Shown here in pieces: positions 37,739 through 48,406 of a stretch of DNA of 64,000 bases. The notes below the pieces were generated by a model, which saw nothing but the letters and a program-made list of their open reading frames with translations, was not told the origin of the DNA and did no database searches. The stretch covers positions 496,501-560,500 of the forward strand of contig OZ023180.1 of assembly GCA_963995505.1 (NCBI GenBank). The letters run 5' to 3'. Numbering within the stretch: position 1 is the first letter of the stretch; each line of letters starts with the position of its first letter. The DNA comes from Hypericum androsaemum (taxonomy: Eukaryota; Streptophyta; Magnoliopsida; Malpighiales; Hypericaceae). Made by a program: the position numbers and the translations under genes.

Positions 37739-38722
37739 ATTTGGATTCAGGGGGACTACATAAAAATCATCCCCATGGTATAGACTAAATATGGGCCTTT
37801 AGATTTGATCAAATTCTTTTTTTACAGATCTGATGGTCAGAATCTGTTGAGAGTATTTTCGAGTTTTTATCCAAACATACTCATTAGGGTTTCACCATTT
37901 TCCTATATAATCCCACAAAAAAAATCCCAACCCGCCCCCCCCCCGGCCGCGTCCCCGTTTATTTTTTTTCCGCCCCCCCCTCCCTCCCTCCTTCCCCGCC
38001 GCTCCCCTCCCGCCGTCCCCGTTCATTTTTTTCTTGAAGTCTCATTCCCTCTTTTATTTAATCCTTTTTTTTTTGGATTTTTTCGGCCAGCTTTTTCGTT
38101 GATTATTTGGTCAGAAAGAAATGACCCATATGCTGTTTCGACTTTGATTATTGCTGGATTGTCGATTCCATGTGGTTCTGATGATTTTGTATTTAAATAT
38201 TGGAACTTTATGTTGGTGTTTGTTTGTTGTTTGAACTTAGTGCTTAAAATTCTAGCAAAAATTCATAGATGAATGATACCAATATTAAAGTAGAATGATA
38301 CCAATATTCGAGAAGAATGATACCAATATTCGAGAAGAATGAAACCAATACATTCAAATGGTATACATTTTCACTTATAATGGGATACCAATATTGGAGA
38401 AGATGAAAACCAATATCACGGTGGAATGAAACCAATATCATAGTAGAATGAAACCAATTTCATAGTAGAATAAAACCAATAACATAGAAGATGGAAATCA
38501 ATATCATAGTAGAATGAAACCAATATCATAGTAGAATGAAACCAATAGCATAGAAGATGGAAACCAATATCCGAGAAAATAGAAACCAATATTCTCATGC
38601 TTGTATTTCCATAAATTATATTATTTTGGTGATATTTTTTTAATTATTTTAATTATTGTATTTCCAATATTGCTCCTATCCCTTTCAGTGGGGATTACCA
38701 TGTCCCCACTGAATTTGAACCC
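37739..38722. mobile_element. Minisatellite-bearing non-autonomous element (copy B), 984 bp
   Basis: The ends are atttggattcagggggac and gtccccactgaatttgaac. Direct repeats gaatcaaaggg flank it (37728-37738 and 38723-38733), consistent with a 9-11 bp target-site duplication. Just inside the left end, gggcctttagatttgatc matches gggccgtcagatttgatt of copy A (23279-23577). The interior holds a C-rich stretch and a ~21-bp minisatellite at about 38265-38600 (unit gaatgaaaccaatatcatagta). Its complement carries the atgatattggttt core of copy A. Confidence 0.82.
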
Positions 38723-38881
38723 GAATCAAAGGGTCAATAATTTCAACAAAACTAAAGGGTCGGGTCAGTGCTAAAAATAATGATGTTAATATAAGTAGCA
38801 TGAAATCCCGTTACAAAGTATCTAATATTGTTTCGTTCTTAAATCGATAACTCTGGGCCTTGAAGAATAATGATGTGCGGG

Positions 38882-38925
38882 GAATCAGGCCCATAGTCCA
38901 GTCCGGCCCATATCCGCGTCAGAAG
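38882..38925 (+). promoter_or_regulatory. Site-II-like pair upstream of RNR2
   Basis: aggcccatag and cggcccatat lie about 190 bp before the RNR2 ATG. GGCCCA (site II, TCP-bound) pairs are typical of genes induced in dividing cells. Confidence 0.5.
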
Positions 38926-39101
38926 GGTGGAAAACGACCAGAGAATCCACGAGGACCGTCAAACAGCAACCGACTTTCTTTCTGTACGCGTCAAATTTTG
39001 TCCGATCGTGGGTTTTGTTCTGGTTAGAGGGGGGGTTTTTGTAGGGTTTTCGTTCTCTCTCTCTCTTCCTCCCTTCTTCTTTATCCAGAAATATATGAGA
39101 C

Positions 39102-41345
39102 ATGGGTTCGCTTGAAAATGGGGAAGTGAACATGGGAAGGCGGGAGGAGGAGGAAGAAGAAGAGCCTATATTAATGGAACAGAACCAGAGGTTTTGCATG
39201 TTCCCTGTTAGGTACAAGCAACTCTGGGAGATGTACAAGAAGTCCCAGGCCAGTTTCTGGACCGGTAAAGTTGATGGCTTTTTACCTTTTGGTTTCTAAA
39301 GTCTCTGGCTTTTCTGGTCTTAGAATATTCTGGATGATCTATTGGATTTGTTCTGTTTTTCTGAAGTGATGTTGTCTTGGGCTAGTATTTGTTTGTTCTC
39401 TTTTATCCATTTTTTGACGTCAAATTGTACTAGTGTGGAAGATTTATGCCGTTTCGTTGTTTTCCTGTATTGTATTGTATTCCGGGTTTAGTAGTAATAT
39501 CGAAATGCAGAGGATATAAGGCCTTCTTCCTGTTCCCTTAAGTACGTATCGATGATCTACATCATCGTTGTGGGATGTCGTTGCGTGTCCTTGGCGATGA
39601 GGGTTGGTTGGTTTTGTTTTATTTGTTGTTGGAGGCCTTGATCTTAGGCAGCCGTCTTTTTCCTCTCATAATGTTTTTGTTATCTGCCTCACAGCTGAGG
39701 AGGTTGATCTCTCCCAGGACGTTCAGCAATGGGGATCACTGACTGATTCAGAGAAACACTTCATAAGCCACGTGCTAGCTTTTTTTGCTGCATCGGATGG
39801 GATTGTTCTTGAAAATCTAGCCGCAAGGTTTTTAAAAGATGTTCAGATCCCCGAGGTGTTCCAGCTAATTTGCTGCTGTTATTAAACACTCAGTGATTGA
39901 TATACTACTATGCAAATGTATATATCTGAAGCAAACCCACTTCCATTAGGCTTATTGCAAAAATTTTCCTCGATGACCGCAGGCTCGGGCGTTCTACGGA
40001 TTTCAAATTGCGATGGAAAATGTTCATTCTGGTAGAGCTTTGTAAGTGAATTTGGTGATGTTATGGTCCTGTCTTGTACTGCAGCCAATTGATTGGAGGA
40101 ATCTTTGTTTTCTACTTTCAGAAATGTATAGCTTACTTCTGGAGACATATATCAAGGATTCCGAGGAGAAACACAGGCTCTTCAATGCTATTGATAACAT
40201 TCCTTGTGTTGCTAGAAAAGCTCAATGGGCAATGGAATGGATTAATAGGTACTATTTCATCATGTGTTTATCTCATACTCAGGGCATCGGGTTGCAGGAT
40301 AATGGCCGTCCTTCCCCTTAATAAATCCATACTCCATTTTTGCAGTTCCACTTCGTTTGCTGAGAGGCTTGTTGCGTTTGCTTGTGTCGAAGGAATCTTC
40401 TTCTCGGGGAGGTAATTTTGCTTCTCAAACTATGTTGTTCTGTTGCAGCAATGACATTTACCTCTAGCGTTCAACCTTTGTGGTTGCATGTTTTCAGCTT
40501 CTGTGCTATCTTTTGGCTTAAAAAGCGGGGGATGATGCCGGGGTTGACCTTTTCAAATGAACTAATCTCCAGAGACGAGGGGTTGCATTGTGATTTTGCT
40601 TGCCTACTTTACAGGTGAGTCTCCCCTTTCCTTTTTTTAAGTCAACAAGTGCTGTCTTCTTTGGTCATCTGAAAATGTTGATTCTTGTGGCTTTTTCCCA
40701 GTTTGTTGCGCAAACAACTTGATAGACAGAAAGTTTACGACATTATTCACGAAGCAGTGGATATTGAGACCGAGTTTGTATGTGAGGCCCTCCCATGCGC
40801 GTTGATTGGCATGAACTCCACCCTTATGAGCCAGTACATAAAGTTTGTTGCTGATCGGCTTTTGGTATGAAACGCCCTACGGTGCATTTTCTTTGGTGGG
40901 AAGCAAAACAAATTTTAATAACACCTCCTTTTATTTCCAGGTTTCCCTAGGTCATTCAAAAAAGTACAATGTGGAAAATCCTTTTGATTGGATGGAGTTC
41001 ATCTCATTGCAGTGAGTATTACTTAAACTTAGGATTACAATTTTAATCAAAATTCTTAGGTCAGAGATTGTGTTATCCTGCTGTAACAGTGAATTATAGG
41101 CTATCTATTGCAATTATCATGTAATACAACTTTTTAAACAACAGGGCTCCAAAGCTGCTCTTTTATAGATCTGCTCTCACCTGCTTCCGATTTTGATGAT
41201 TTCACATTCAAACTTGCTTGTAATGTGCAGAGGAAAAGCAAACTTTTTCGAAAGGCGAGTAGGAGATTACCAAAAGGCGTCTGTCATGTCAAGCCTCACG
41301 GATGGTGGCAAGAACTTCGAGTTCAAGATCGATGAAGACTTCTAA
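39102..41345 (+). CDS. RNR2: Ribonucleoside-diphosphate reductase small subunit (R2)
   Basis: Exons 39102-39264, 39695-39855, 39983-40031, 40122-40248, 40346-40411, 40498-40614, 40702-40864, 40941-41011 and 41231-41345 join to 343 aa. The enzyme makes dNDPs from NDPs for DNA synthesis; this subunit houses the di-iron centre and the tyrosyl radical. Ligands by alignment to class I R2: Asp89 (AASDGI), Glu120 and His123 (ENVH), Glu182 (VEGIFFSG), Glu216 and His219 (DEGLH). Radical Tyr127 follows in SEMYSLL. The C-terminal tail [10 protein letters not shown] docks to the large subunit. The N-terminus carries an acidic stretch of eight Glu. All catalytic residues are present, so it should be active. 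Cytosolic; normally S-phase induced. Confidence 0.96.
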
Positions 41346-44024
41346 GGTATAGTATGTTGTAACTCCTTCAGCTATGGGCATTTGTGCTCCGAGTGGGCAT
41401 CCAAATTTTGTGTTCTCTGGCGGATTCGCATGCAGCATCCGTGTGCCGTTAAGTCCATAGTGTAACCAATGTTGGCTTAGTTAATTAGAGCTCGCTCAGC
41501 TCATTGTACTATCATTTCAATTCGGATTCTCTCTATCATGTGTCTTTCTTTGTACTTTGGTTTCCGCTTGAATGTCGTTCTTCACAAAAATGGGTAATAT
41601 AACATTTCCTCCCACTTTGGTCTTAAAAATAATTGTTCCCCAAGAGAAAACATCCTTATCTGGCATCCAGTGTTTTAGGGTTTGGATACCGTTAGGGAAC
41701 CCTTGGATTGGAGGGAGAAAGGACGTGAAAATGGTCCTGGAGAGAGCTAATTGACTGGGTTTTTTGCCCGTTTAAAAAGTAAGTAAATTACTGCCGTCTA
41801 TATTTTGGGTTAGATTTGGTCCTGGACGTGTAAAACGCGCCAGGACCTTCCTGAAGGATAAAATGGTCTACCCAATAATGATAAAATAGTTTCACAGAAT
41901 CTGTCCCGAATAAAAAGGGTTGGATAAAATGGTCTACCTAATTATGATAACATGATCTACCAAATGAATCATCTAGGACCGTCCTTGAAACGGGCTTGGA
42001 GGACCAAATCTGGTCCCCTTTATTTTGGGACCTCACTTCCATATTTCCAATTTAACCTTCTTGCTTTTCTATATTCTCCACTTTCTCCAATTTATATGGG
42101 TCAAAGTTGAAATAACCACAAGGCAGAAGTGTTTAGCATCCGGATCAATACGAATAATCAGAATTTCGAAGTAGTCTAAATCTAAATTGAGCAGTTCTGT
42201 ATTCAAATTCGAGCATACAACTATCCATAATTGTGAATCCGAAATATACACTCTCTTTGTTTAAATCTTCATGATCGTCCATGGCAAAAGTTACCGGTAT
42301 TTATATTTGCTATAGTTACTGTAATCATGATCTTATCGCGTTGGGAGCCATTGTTCGGCCAGATCCGAAGGCTAATGTTATCAATATGAATTTTGACTGA
42401 GGTTTAGAGTGTGTTATTATATGTTATTTTTTAAAATTGAATGCTCAGATACCATCATCATCTAATCCGGCATCCAATTCCGAAACCGAGTAATCGAACA
42501 GCAATAAGATCCGAATCCAAAAAAAGTTTCAGATTTCATCAGCTAAATCCCGTCGGAATGCCATAGAACCAACGATAGATCATGAAAGTGAAACGAGAAT
42601 TAAACATCCACGAAAAAAAAGTCGTTTATTCCCACTAGATATGTATATTCTCCAGTTCAATGTGAAGAATTTCCCAAAACAAGATGCAGATGGTATAATT
42701 GAATGACAAGTCTTTCAATTATGTACTGAAACTACAGCTCTGCCGGAACCAGAAAAACTTGTTCTGATCAAAGATGTAGTCTTCTTGCATGGGGTGTGTG
42801 CAGTTACAATCTACAAGTAAGGCAGACTGTAAAGAGAAGCATGTATTCGAGACGGGAAAGAACCATCAGTGGTCAGCGTTTCTCACCTGCATTTACAGCA
42901 ACGGAACCCAGCGCCCTGCAAAATGGAAGGGGCATAATCAGAAATCAAAGCTAAAGTCATTTTCAATAGAACAGATTGTAAGAAGTCATTAGCAGTATTA
43001 GCAATGTAAAAGACGCAATCTGCACTGTATATATTCCTTCTTAAAGAAAGCTCTCTCTATTTAGTACTAGACCATAAACCAGAGCTTGAAAATTCCCGGT
43101 CGTCAGATCAAAGATAAGCACCCCTCCTATCTTGCAACCCAGATAGTTGAAGTCACCATTTAACCAGAGCTTCTACATAAACTACACCAAGATAAGTTAG
43201 GCAGCTAAGTTTGCATGCGGTGGATGTCAGTGTTTTGCTGTCTGGGTAGAAGCATAGTAAAAAGTGAAGTAACAACCAGCCCAGAGAGCAGGCACGTGCT
43301 GCCGTTGCATCAGGTAATCACTCGCTTCTTCCAGGTAGCCACAAATTTGAACTTTCAAGATGCTTAGAGCACATAACTTATTTCACTTCCCTTATGCAGT
43401 TCTAAAGGCCACTGCAGGCATAATGAATTCTGGTGTGTGGGAAGAGAGAGACATTCTTTGGACATTGCAGAATGGAAGATTCTAAAAAAGCTAGTTCTTC
43501 CCAAGGAAAAAAGATATGGGTCATCTATGTTACAGTGAATAAATTATTCAGAAATGGCAACAGGCACACAGCTCGGTATCTCGTTACTGCCACATACTAC
43601 TACTCTGTTCATTCTTCCCAGGGGATCGAAATCTCGGTCTCAACATAAACAAGGTTCAATCAAATTGAAGCCACCAGTCATCAAAGATAGCTAAATGAAC
43701 AAGTTCAACACCAAAATGTGATGGCCGCACATGCATACTTTACGATACATTCACGTAACATTATCAGGAAAAGGAAAACCAAGACATCCAAACGACCAAA
43801 TAAAAGCTTAACTTGGAATCAAGCCAATGACTGCAACCCTTTCAAGTCCCGGATCCTCCTTTCTCAGACACACAATCTACCGGCATTCAAACACGTGCTT
43901 CAACTTCAATACACCTGACCTAGACAACTCTCTCTCTAGACTCCCTAACATATCAAAAGGCGTAACAAAACTCGATCCCCCCTGAGTTAACATCAAGATG
44001 GACTACACAACAATACCCTAAGCA
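41346..44024. other. Intergenic region
   Basis: The left part is the RNR2 3' flank, the right part the 3' flank of the L34e-like gene. I see no conserved coding sequence. Short phrases repeat around 41860-41960 (ataaaatggtctacc twice), which may mark an old repeat. Confidence 0.5.
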
Positions 44025-44801
44025 CTACAGCATCGGCCAGTGGCACTCTAAAGTAAATAAAGAGACTTCCAGGGGCAAAAGAGGGACTGACTTTTTGTGT
44101 CGGCGGGCCTTCTTGGGGCCCCAGCCTTCGAGCTTAGCGACGGGGCAGCCGCATCGGGTACGAAACAGGAGAACGGCGCGGCCGTTGGGGGGAGCCATCT
44201 TCTTGAGCTCGGCGCGGAGGCAGTCGTAGTCGGGGTTGGTCTCGGTGCCGCCCTTCCAAGGGAGGCGATCGATGTCGAGAACGGCGGCGGATCGGGATCT
44301 CAGGCAGTCCTCGCTCTGGAGCTGGAGGTCGAACTCCATGGCCTTCTTCATCCCCTTGCATCCGGGGCGGTCGCATCGGCGGGATCGCGGGCAGAGGCAG
44401 GCGTCGAGGAGGAGGAGGAAGAGGCCGCCGGCGAGGACGACGAGGAGGAGCGCGGCGAGGGCGGGACCGACGGGGAGAGAGAGGGAGATGGAGAGGTGGT
44501 GGGAGTCGAGGAGGAGAGAGAGGGATTTGAAGAGGTAGGAGAAGTAGGAGGAGACGAGGAAGGTCCCCGAGAAGAGGACCAGGATTAGGATAAGGAGGTC
44601 TAGGGTTGCGGATGGGGAGTGCTTGCATTGGAAGGCATTCGAGCTCGAATAATTAGGGTTAGGGTTTGAGGATGAGGACGAAGACGAAGACGAAGACGAC
44701 GATTTGGATGACGATGGCATTATGGTGGTTACCCGGTGGCGATGATGCATGTTCCGTTTTAGGGAGATGGAGAGGAGCTGCCGCTGACGCTGCTCCACCA
44801 A
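44025..44801 (-). CDS. L34e-superfamily membrane protein
   Basis: A 258-aa frame. The N-terminus is basic, followed by a Ser run (about 30-45). Two hydrophobic helices follow at about 67-90 and 110-134, then a soluble Cys-containing domain (CPRSRRCDRPGCKGMKKAMEFDLQLQ, LPWKGGTETNPDYDCLRAEL, APPNGRAVLLFRTRCGCPVAKLEGWGP). The soluble domain matches plant proteins named ribosomal protein L34e superfamily (At3g06180/At5g19025 type, from memory), although the membrane helices make a ribosomal role unlikely. The last 20 residues after RRHKK look unlike the family and could be read-through of a 3' intron. The start could be Met1, Met18 or Met28. Function unknown. Confidence 0.8.
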   Translation of the reverse strand: MVEQRQRQLLSISLKRNMHHRHRVTTIMPSSSKSSSSSSSSSSSSNPNPNYSSSNAFQCKHSPSATLDLLILILVLFSGTFLVSSYFSYLFKSLSLLLDSHHLSISLSLPVGPALAALLLVVLAGGLFLLLLDACLCPRSRRCDRPGCKGMKKAMEFDLQLQSEDCLRSRSAAVLDIDRLPWKGGTETNPDYDCLRAELKKMAPPNGRAVLLFRTRCGCPVAKLEGWGPKKARRHKKSVPLLPLEVSLFTLECHWPML

Positions 44802-45579
44802 AAAAATTTAAAAAAAAGATAAAGATTTTAATTTAACAAGTGATTTATTGACCGACTAATCTAGACTAGAATTGGTAAGATCTCTAGACAAAATTCCATC
44901 CAATTTTATCCTGCGATAATGGAAAATGGGTACTTTTTTTTTGAAATTCCTAACTAATTAATTATTTTAATTTTTCTGAGTGACTAATGAATGTTTAAGA
45001 GACTATGTATTCCGAAGAAATTGACGATAAAACTATCAGTATCAAATTTTCACATTTTGAATTCAAAATTTTCGATTAGTTCATCTAATTAATCAGCGGG
45101 CAACAGAAAAATTATATTCTTTGCTTGGGGTGTGCTGGTTGGTGAACGTGAAGAGTAATCCATTCCATTCCGGTGGTCATAAAATCCTCATCCAAATTTG
45201 TTCTTTTAAATGTGAATTATCTTCCGATTAAATGCACGTTGTTGGGACTATACTAGGAGAAGAGAGCAATTTATATTTGAAATGGAGAAACAAGTTTTGA
45301 TATATATAAATACGAAAATAAAACATAATTTTATCCTAAATAATATTTTATCTGTGTCCTAGCCTTCTAACTAAAAATCCCTCTAGCTCACCATCGTGAT
45401 GGTTACTATTTGGCACGGGATTCCATCTTTCAAGGTTGTGGCCGTCAGCTTCAGGGAATTTTATCAATAATATGTCAAAATAAGAACTCGCGCTTCCACG
45501 GCCGCCAACCTCGTTGTGATATCTCGTAAATGATATATTTTGTCTGAAAGTCTTAACTGATTTGATTTGTATTATTAAT
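44802..45579. other. AT-rich 5' flank of the L34e-like gene
   Basis: No gene or repeat I can support. Confidence 0.45.
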
Positions 45580-45800
45580 ATCAACAAAGTGCACATTCTT
45601 TTCTTGCACAGATCTTGAGAAAACTGCAAGGTTAATTGTGTTTGACCTGTAGTAGTCTTAGGATGGGTGACATGGGAATTTTTCGGGATGCATGCGAATG
45701 AGGACAAAACACGCTGAAAAAGATCTGTGAAGACAGTCTGTCAGATCACGAGATGTTATACTCGTCAAAACCCAAATACGACAAATCCATTGGAAAAAAA
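45580..45800 (+). mobile_element. 5S-rRNA-derived, Cassandra-like relic (copy 1)
   Basis: The plus strand contains ggttaattgtgtttgacc (45630-45647) and gtagtagtcttaggatgggtgac (45649-45671), then gggaatttttcgggatg. These align in order with the internal promoter and 3' half of plant 5S rRNA (gttaagcgtgcttgggc, gtagtactaggatgggtgac, ctgggaa). The sequence after it (gaggacaaaacacgctg, ctgtgaagacagtct) is not 5S but is shared with the relic at 57660-57820, as in Cassandra-type TRIM LTRs. The 5' half of 5S is not recognisable and the box sequences are mutated. Confidence 0.7.
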
Positions 45801-46322
45801 TAAGATTACACAATAGCACAAGAGGAGCACTACCTACTTAGTCCCACCACCCTCTGTCTGGACCTGTAAACTACCTACAACACTATCTACCCATCCTAGA
45901 AATCATCGCACAATAGCACGAGGTCACTACCCACCTGAGTCTGCCCTTCAACACATAACACTCCCCTCGTACAAAGTACGAGATTACAGTAGCCGGCCTC
46001 GGTAAAAATTTAATCCAGAAAACTCGCTCCCACCGGTAAAAAACCGGACTAGAAAAATAGCGCATCGCAGAAAATCACTTTAACGATATCACTACCAAAA
46101 TAAGTGTCATGTGTTGTCCCTAATACAACCATAGCACAAAACCCAATCCCGCCCCAAAACCGCTCCTGGCTGGGATTTCATTCCAGTATTTTGTAAGGAT
46201 GCACTAATAAAGCGAGGGTCACTAAGACGGTGGGAGTGTTTTCTCCACTTTGTGGAGTCGAAGACGTGAGTATTGAGCTTTTTTCCTCCATTGCAGTCTC
46301 TCAAGGTTGATTTGAGTGCGGG
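45801..46322. other. Flanking sequence, possibly the interior of the Cassandra-like element
   Basis: Phrases such as cacaatagcac recur at about 45813 and 45910. I see no coding sequence and no second LTR. Confidence 0.35.
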
Positions 46323-46330
46323 GGTCGGAT

Positions 46331-46848
46331 TAGAGATGGTAATGGGTAGGATCCGGGTAGGATTTATAGGACACAGATTCTTACTCTTATCTTCTTTAAA
46401 AATAAGGATTCGGGCAGGATCTGGGTCCCAAAAAATCGGGCAGGATCAGGGCAACCCGCGGGTCTGTATTTTTTAAAACAATATTTATTTTTTAAAATAT
46501 TAAATTATCTTTTGATAGTTTTCAAATAGCAATGTGATATTTTCATTCATTAAATAAATTAATACAAAGAAATCAAATAAATAAATTCAAAAATAATTGA
46601 AGTCGGGTAAATTAAAATTGAGAATTTGATATTATGTCTAATAATTAATATACATATATATTATTTTAATATTAATTTAAAAAAATTCGGGTAAGATCAG
46701 GGCAGGATCCTATAGATCCATATCCATGCCTTTATCCTTTTAAAATATCAGGATCAGGGTCTAGACTCGGTCAAAATCAACGGGTCTTGGACCCTTCGGG
46801 TTTGGATCAGGGTAGACCCTCAGGGTAAAGGTCTAATTGTCATCCCTA
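46331..46848. mobile_element. hAT-type MITE, 518 bp
   Basis: The left end is tagagatggtaatggg and the right end is ctaattgtcatcccta, imperfect inverted repeats of the common plant TAGGGATGGCAATGG type. Perfect 8-bp target-site duplications ggtcggat lie at 46323-46330 and 46849-46856. Subterminal repeats gggtaggatc, gggcaggatc and ggatcaggg occur on both sides of an AT-rich core. No coding capacity. Confidence 0.87.
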
Positions 46849-47242
46849 GGTCGGATCTTTCGTTTCACTTCGTGCAATAGATGGGTTTAGTGCATAGTAA
46901 TATGATCGAGAAGATATAGTTCACATTATTCAAGGCGAACGATGCAACCAAAAACTTCTTTCTCGTACTATTTCATCTGCAACCATGTATGGCATCGTCG
47001 GTCAATTACGTTTGCGGTTCTTACTTCTTAGCCACCAAATGGTGTTTGAACTTTTTTACATGAAATCCCTTATGATTGGATGATTAGCCTTTAGTTTACA
47101 ACTGGTGTTTGTACCATTTGTACTACTTGGTATAAATATTAGAATATATTTATAAAATTAATCCATTTAAAAAAAATCAAGGACAAAAGCGAGCATATTA
47201 ACTTCGATACACCTAAGTCTCTCCAACACAAGAAATTTATTA

Positions 47243-48397
47243 GGGAAAAGTCTACTTTAGTATCCTGTGGTATAGCCCAAAATCACTTTAGTACCCTGTG
47301 GTAAAAAATCGACCAATCGAGTTATACTTATTCCAATTAACATAAAAAAGGTCCACGGGCAGCTGCCCGAACCCTTCCCGACCTGCCCGAACCCTGCCCG
47401 GCCAACTTGGCCAGCCATGTCATCAAAATTTGATGATGTGGCGCCACGTGGACATCCCACCCTCCCCCTTCCTTCTCTTCCCCCTCTCTCTCTTCCTTCC
47501 CCTCTCCTTCTTCTTCTAAAAAAGAGATGGTGCCCGGGGATTCGAGGCAGGACGTGACCCCGATGATAACCGCCATCGGAGTAGAAGTGAGCTGCTGTCG
47601 TTAGGAGTGAGCGACCTTCTAGCTGTTGTCGATGAAGGCGAGAGCTCCAAAGCACCGACGACGCCGTGGAGAGAGGAGGTGATCACACATTGGAGGGCTG
47701 CGACGGGGTTAGAGGCAGAACTTGGTCGGGGCCATCGCAATCGAGAATTAGAGCTTGATGGTCGAGTTCGTCCTCCCCGCCTCCGATCTCCTCTGCCTGC
47801 GGTGGTTGTGGTAGCGGGCTGACCATGTGTGATTTATGACCCAAAAAAGAATGAGTTAACAAATACAGGTTTGTGGGTTGGCCGACACCCTCTCAAATGG
47901 TAGGTACCCTTTATCCCCTTCCTCTTGCGTTTTCAACTTTTGGGGATTGTTTATTGGCCCAACTTTTGGGCACTGACACACCTTGGAACTTGACCGTGAG
48001 TTTATTTTTTGGGTTTTCTTTTTGTTTCGGTGACATTGCGAAAGTTTTTGTCTTTACGGGTTTGTGGGTTTTCTTTTTTCTTTGTGGTTCATGAACGTTT
48101 TGATTTCCACTTTTGATTTCAATTTTTGTTGGGTTTGTTTTTGGGTAGAAGAAGAAGAAGAAGAAGAGAGAGGGAAAGAGAAGAGATGTCCATGTGGTGC
48201 CACGTCGTCAAATTTTGGTGACATGGCTGGCCAAGTTGGCCGGGCAGGGTCCGGACAGGTCGAAAAGGGTTCGGGCAGCTGCCCGTGGACTTTTTGATGT
48301 TAATTGGAATAAGTATGGCTCGATTGGTCAATTTTTTACCACAGTGTGCTAAAGTGATTTTGGGCTATATCACGGAGTACTAAAGTAGACTTTTCTC
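47243..48397. mobile_element. Long-TIR Mutator-like element, 1,155 bp, with captured GC-rich DNA
   Basis: The left end gggaaaagtctactttagta is mirrored by tactaaagtagacttttctc. The inverted repeats run about 225 bp (to gccacgtggacatccc and gtccatgtggtgccacg) and include gggcagctgcccg. Perfect 9-bp target-site duplications aatttatta lie at 47234-47242 and 48398-48406. The core (47520-48160) is partly GC-rich and unlike the flanks, with no frame I recognise. This TIR family differs from that of 20672-22013. Confidence 0.9.
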
Positions 48398-48406
48398 AAT
48401 TTATTA

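Noticed and set aside
37805..38272. Coding gene in the C-rich stretch (frame with Pro runs)
   Set aside because: Low-complexity sequence inside a non-autonomous element; no domain and no splice structure.
38265..38600. CRISPR-like array
   Set aside because: The repeats are contiguous and imperfect (~21 bp) without spacers; it is a minisatellite in a plant transposon.
44097..44588. Plus-strand Glu/Gly-rich frame
   Set aside because: Antisense shadow of the GC-rich L34e-like coding sequence.
45630..45690. Functional 5S rRNA gene
   Set aside because: The first half of 5S is not recognisable, the promoter boxes carry several changes, and the downstream sequence is shared with another relic. 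It is a retroelement-derived sequence.
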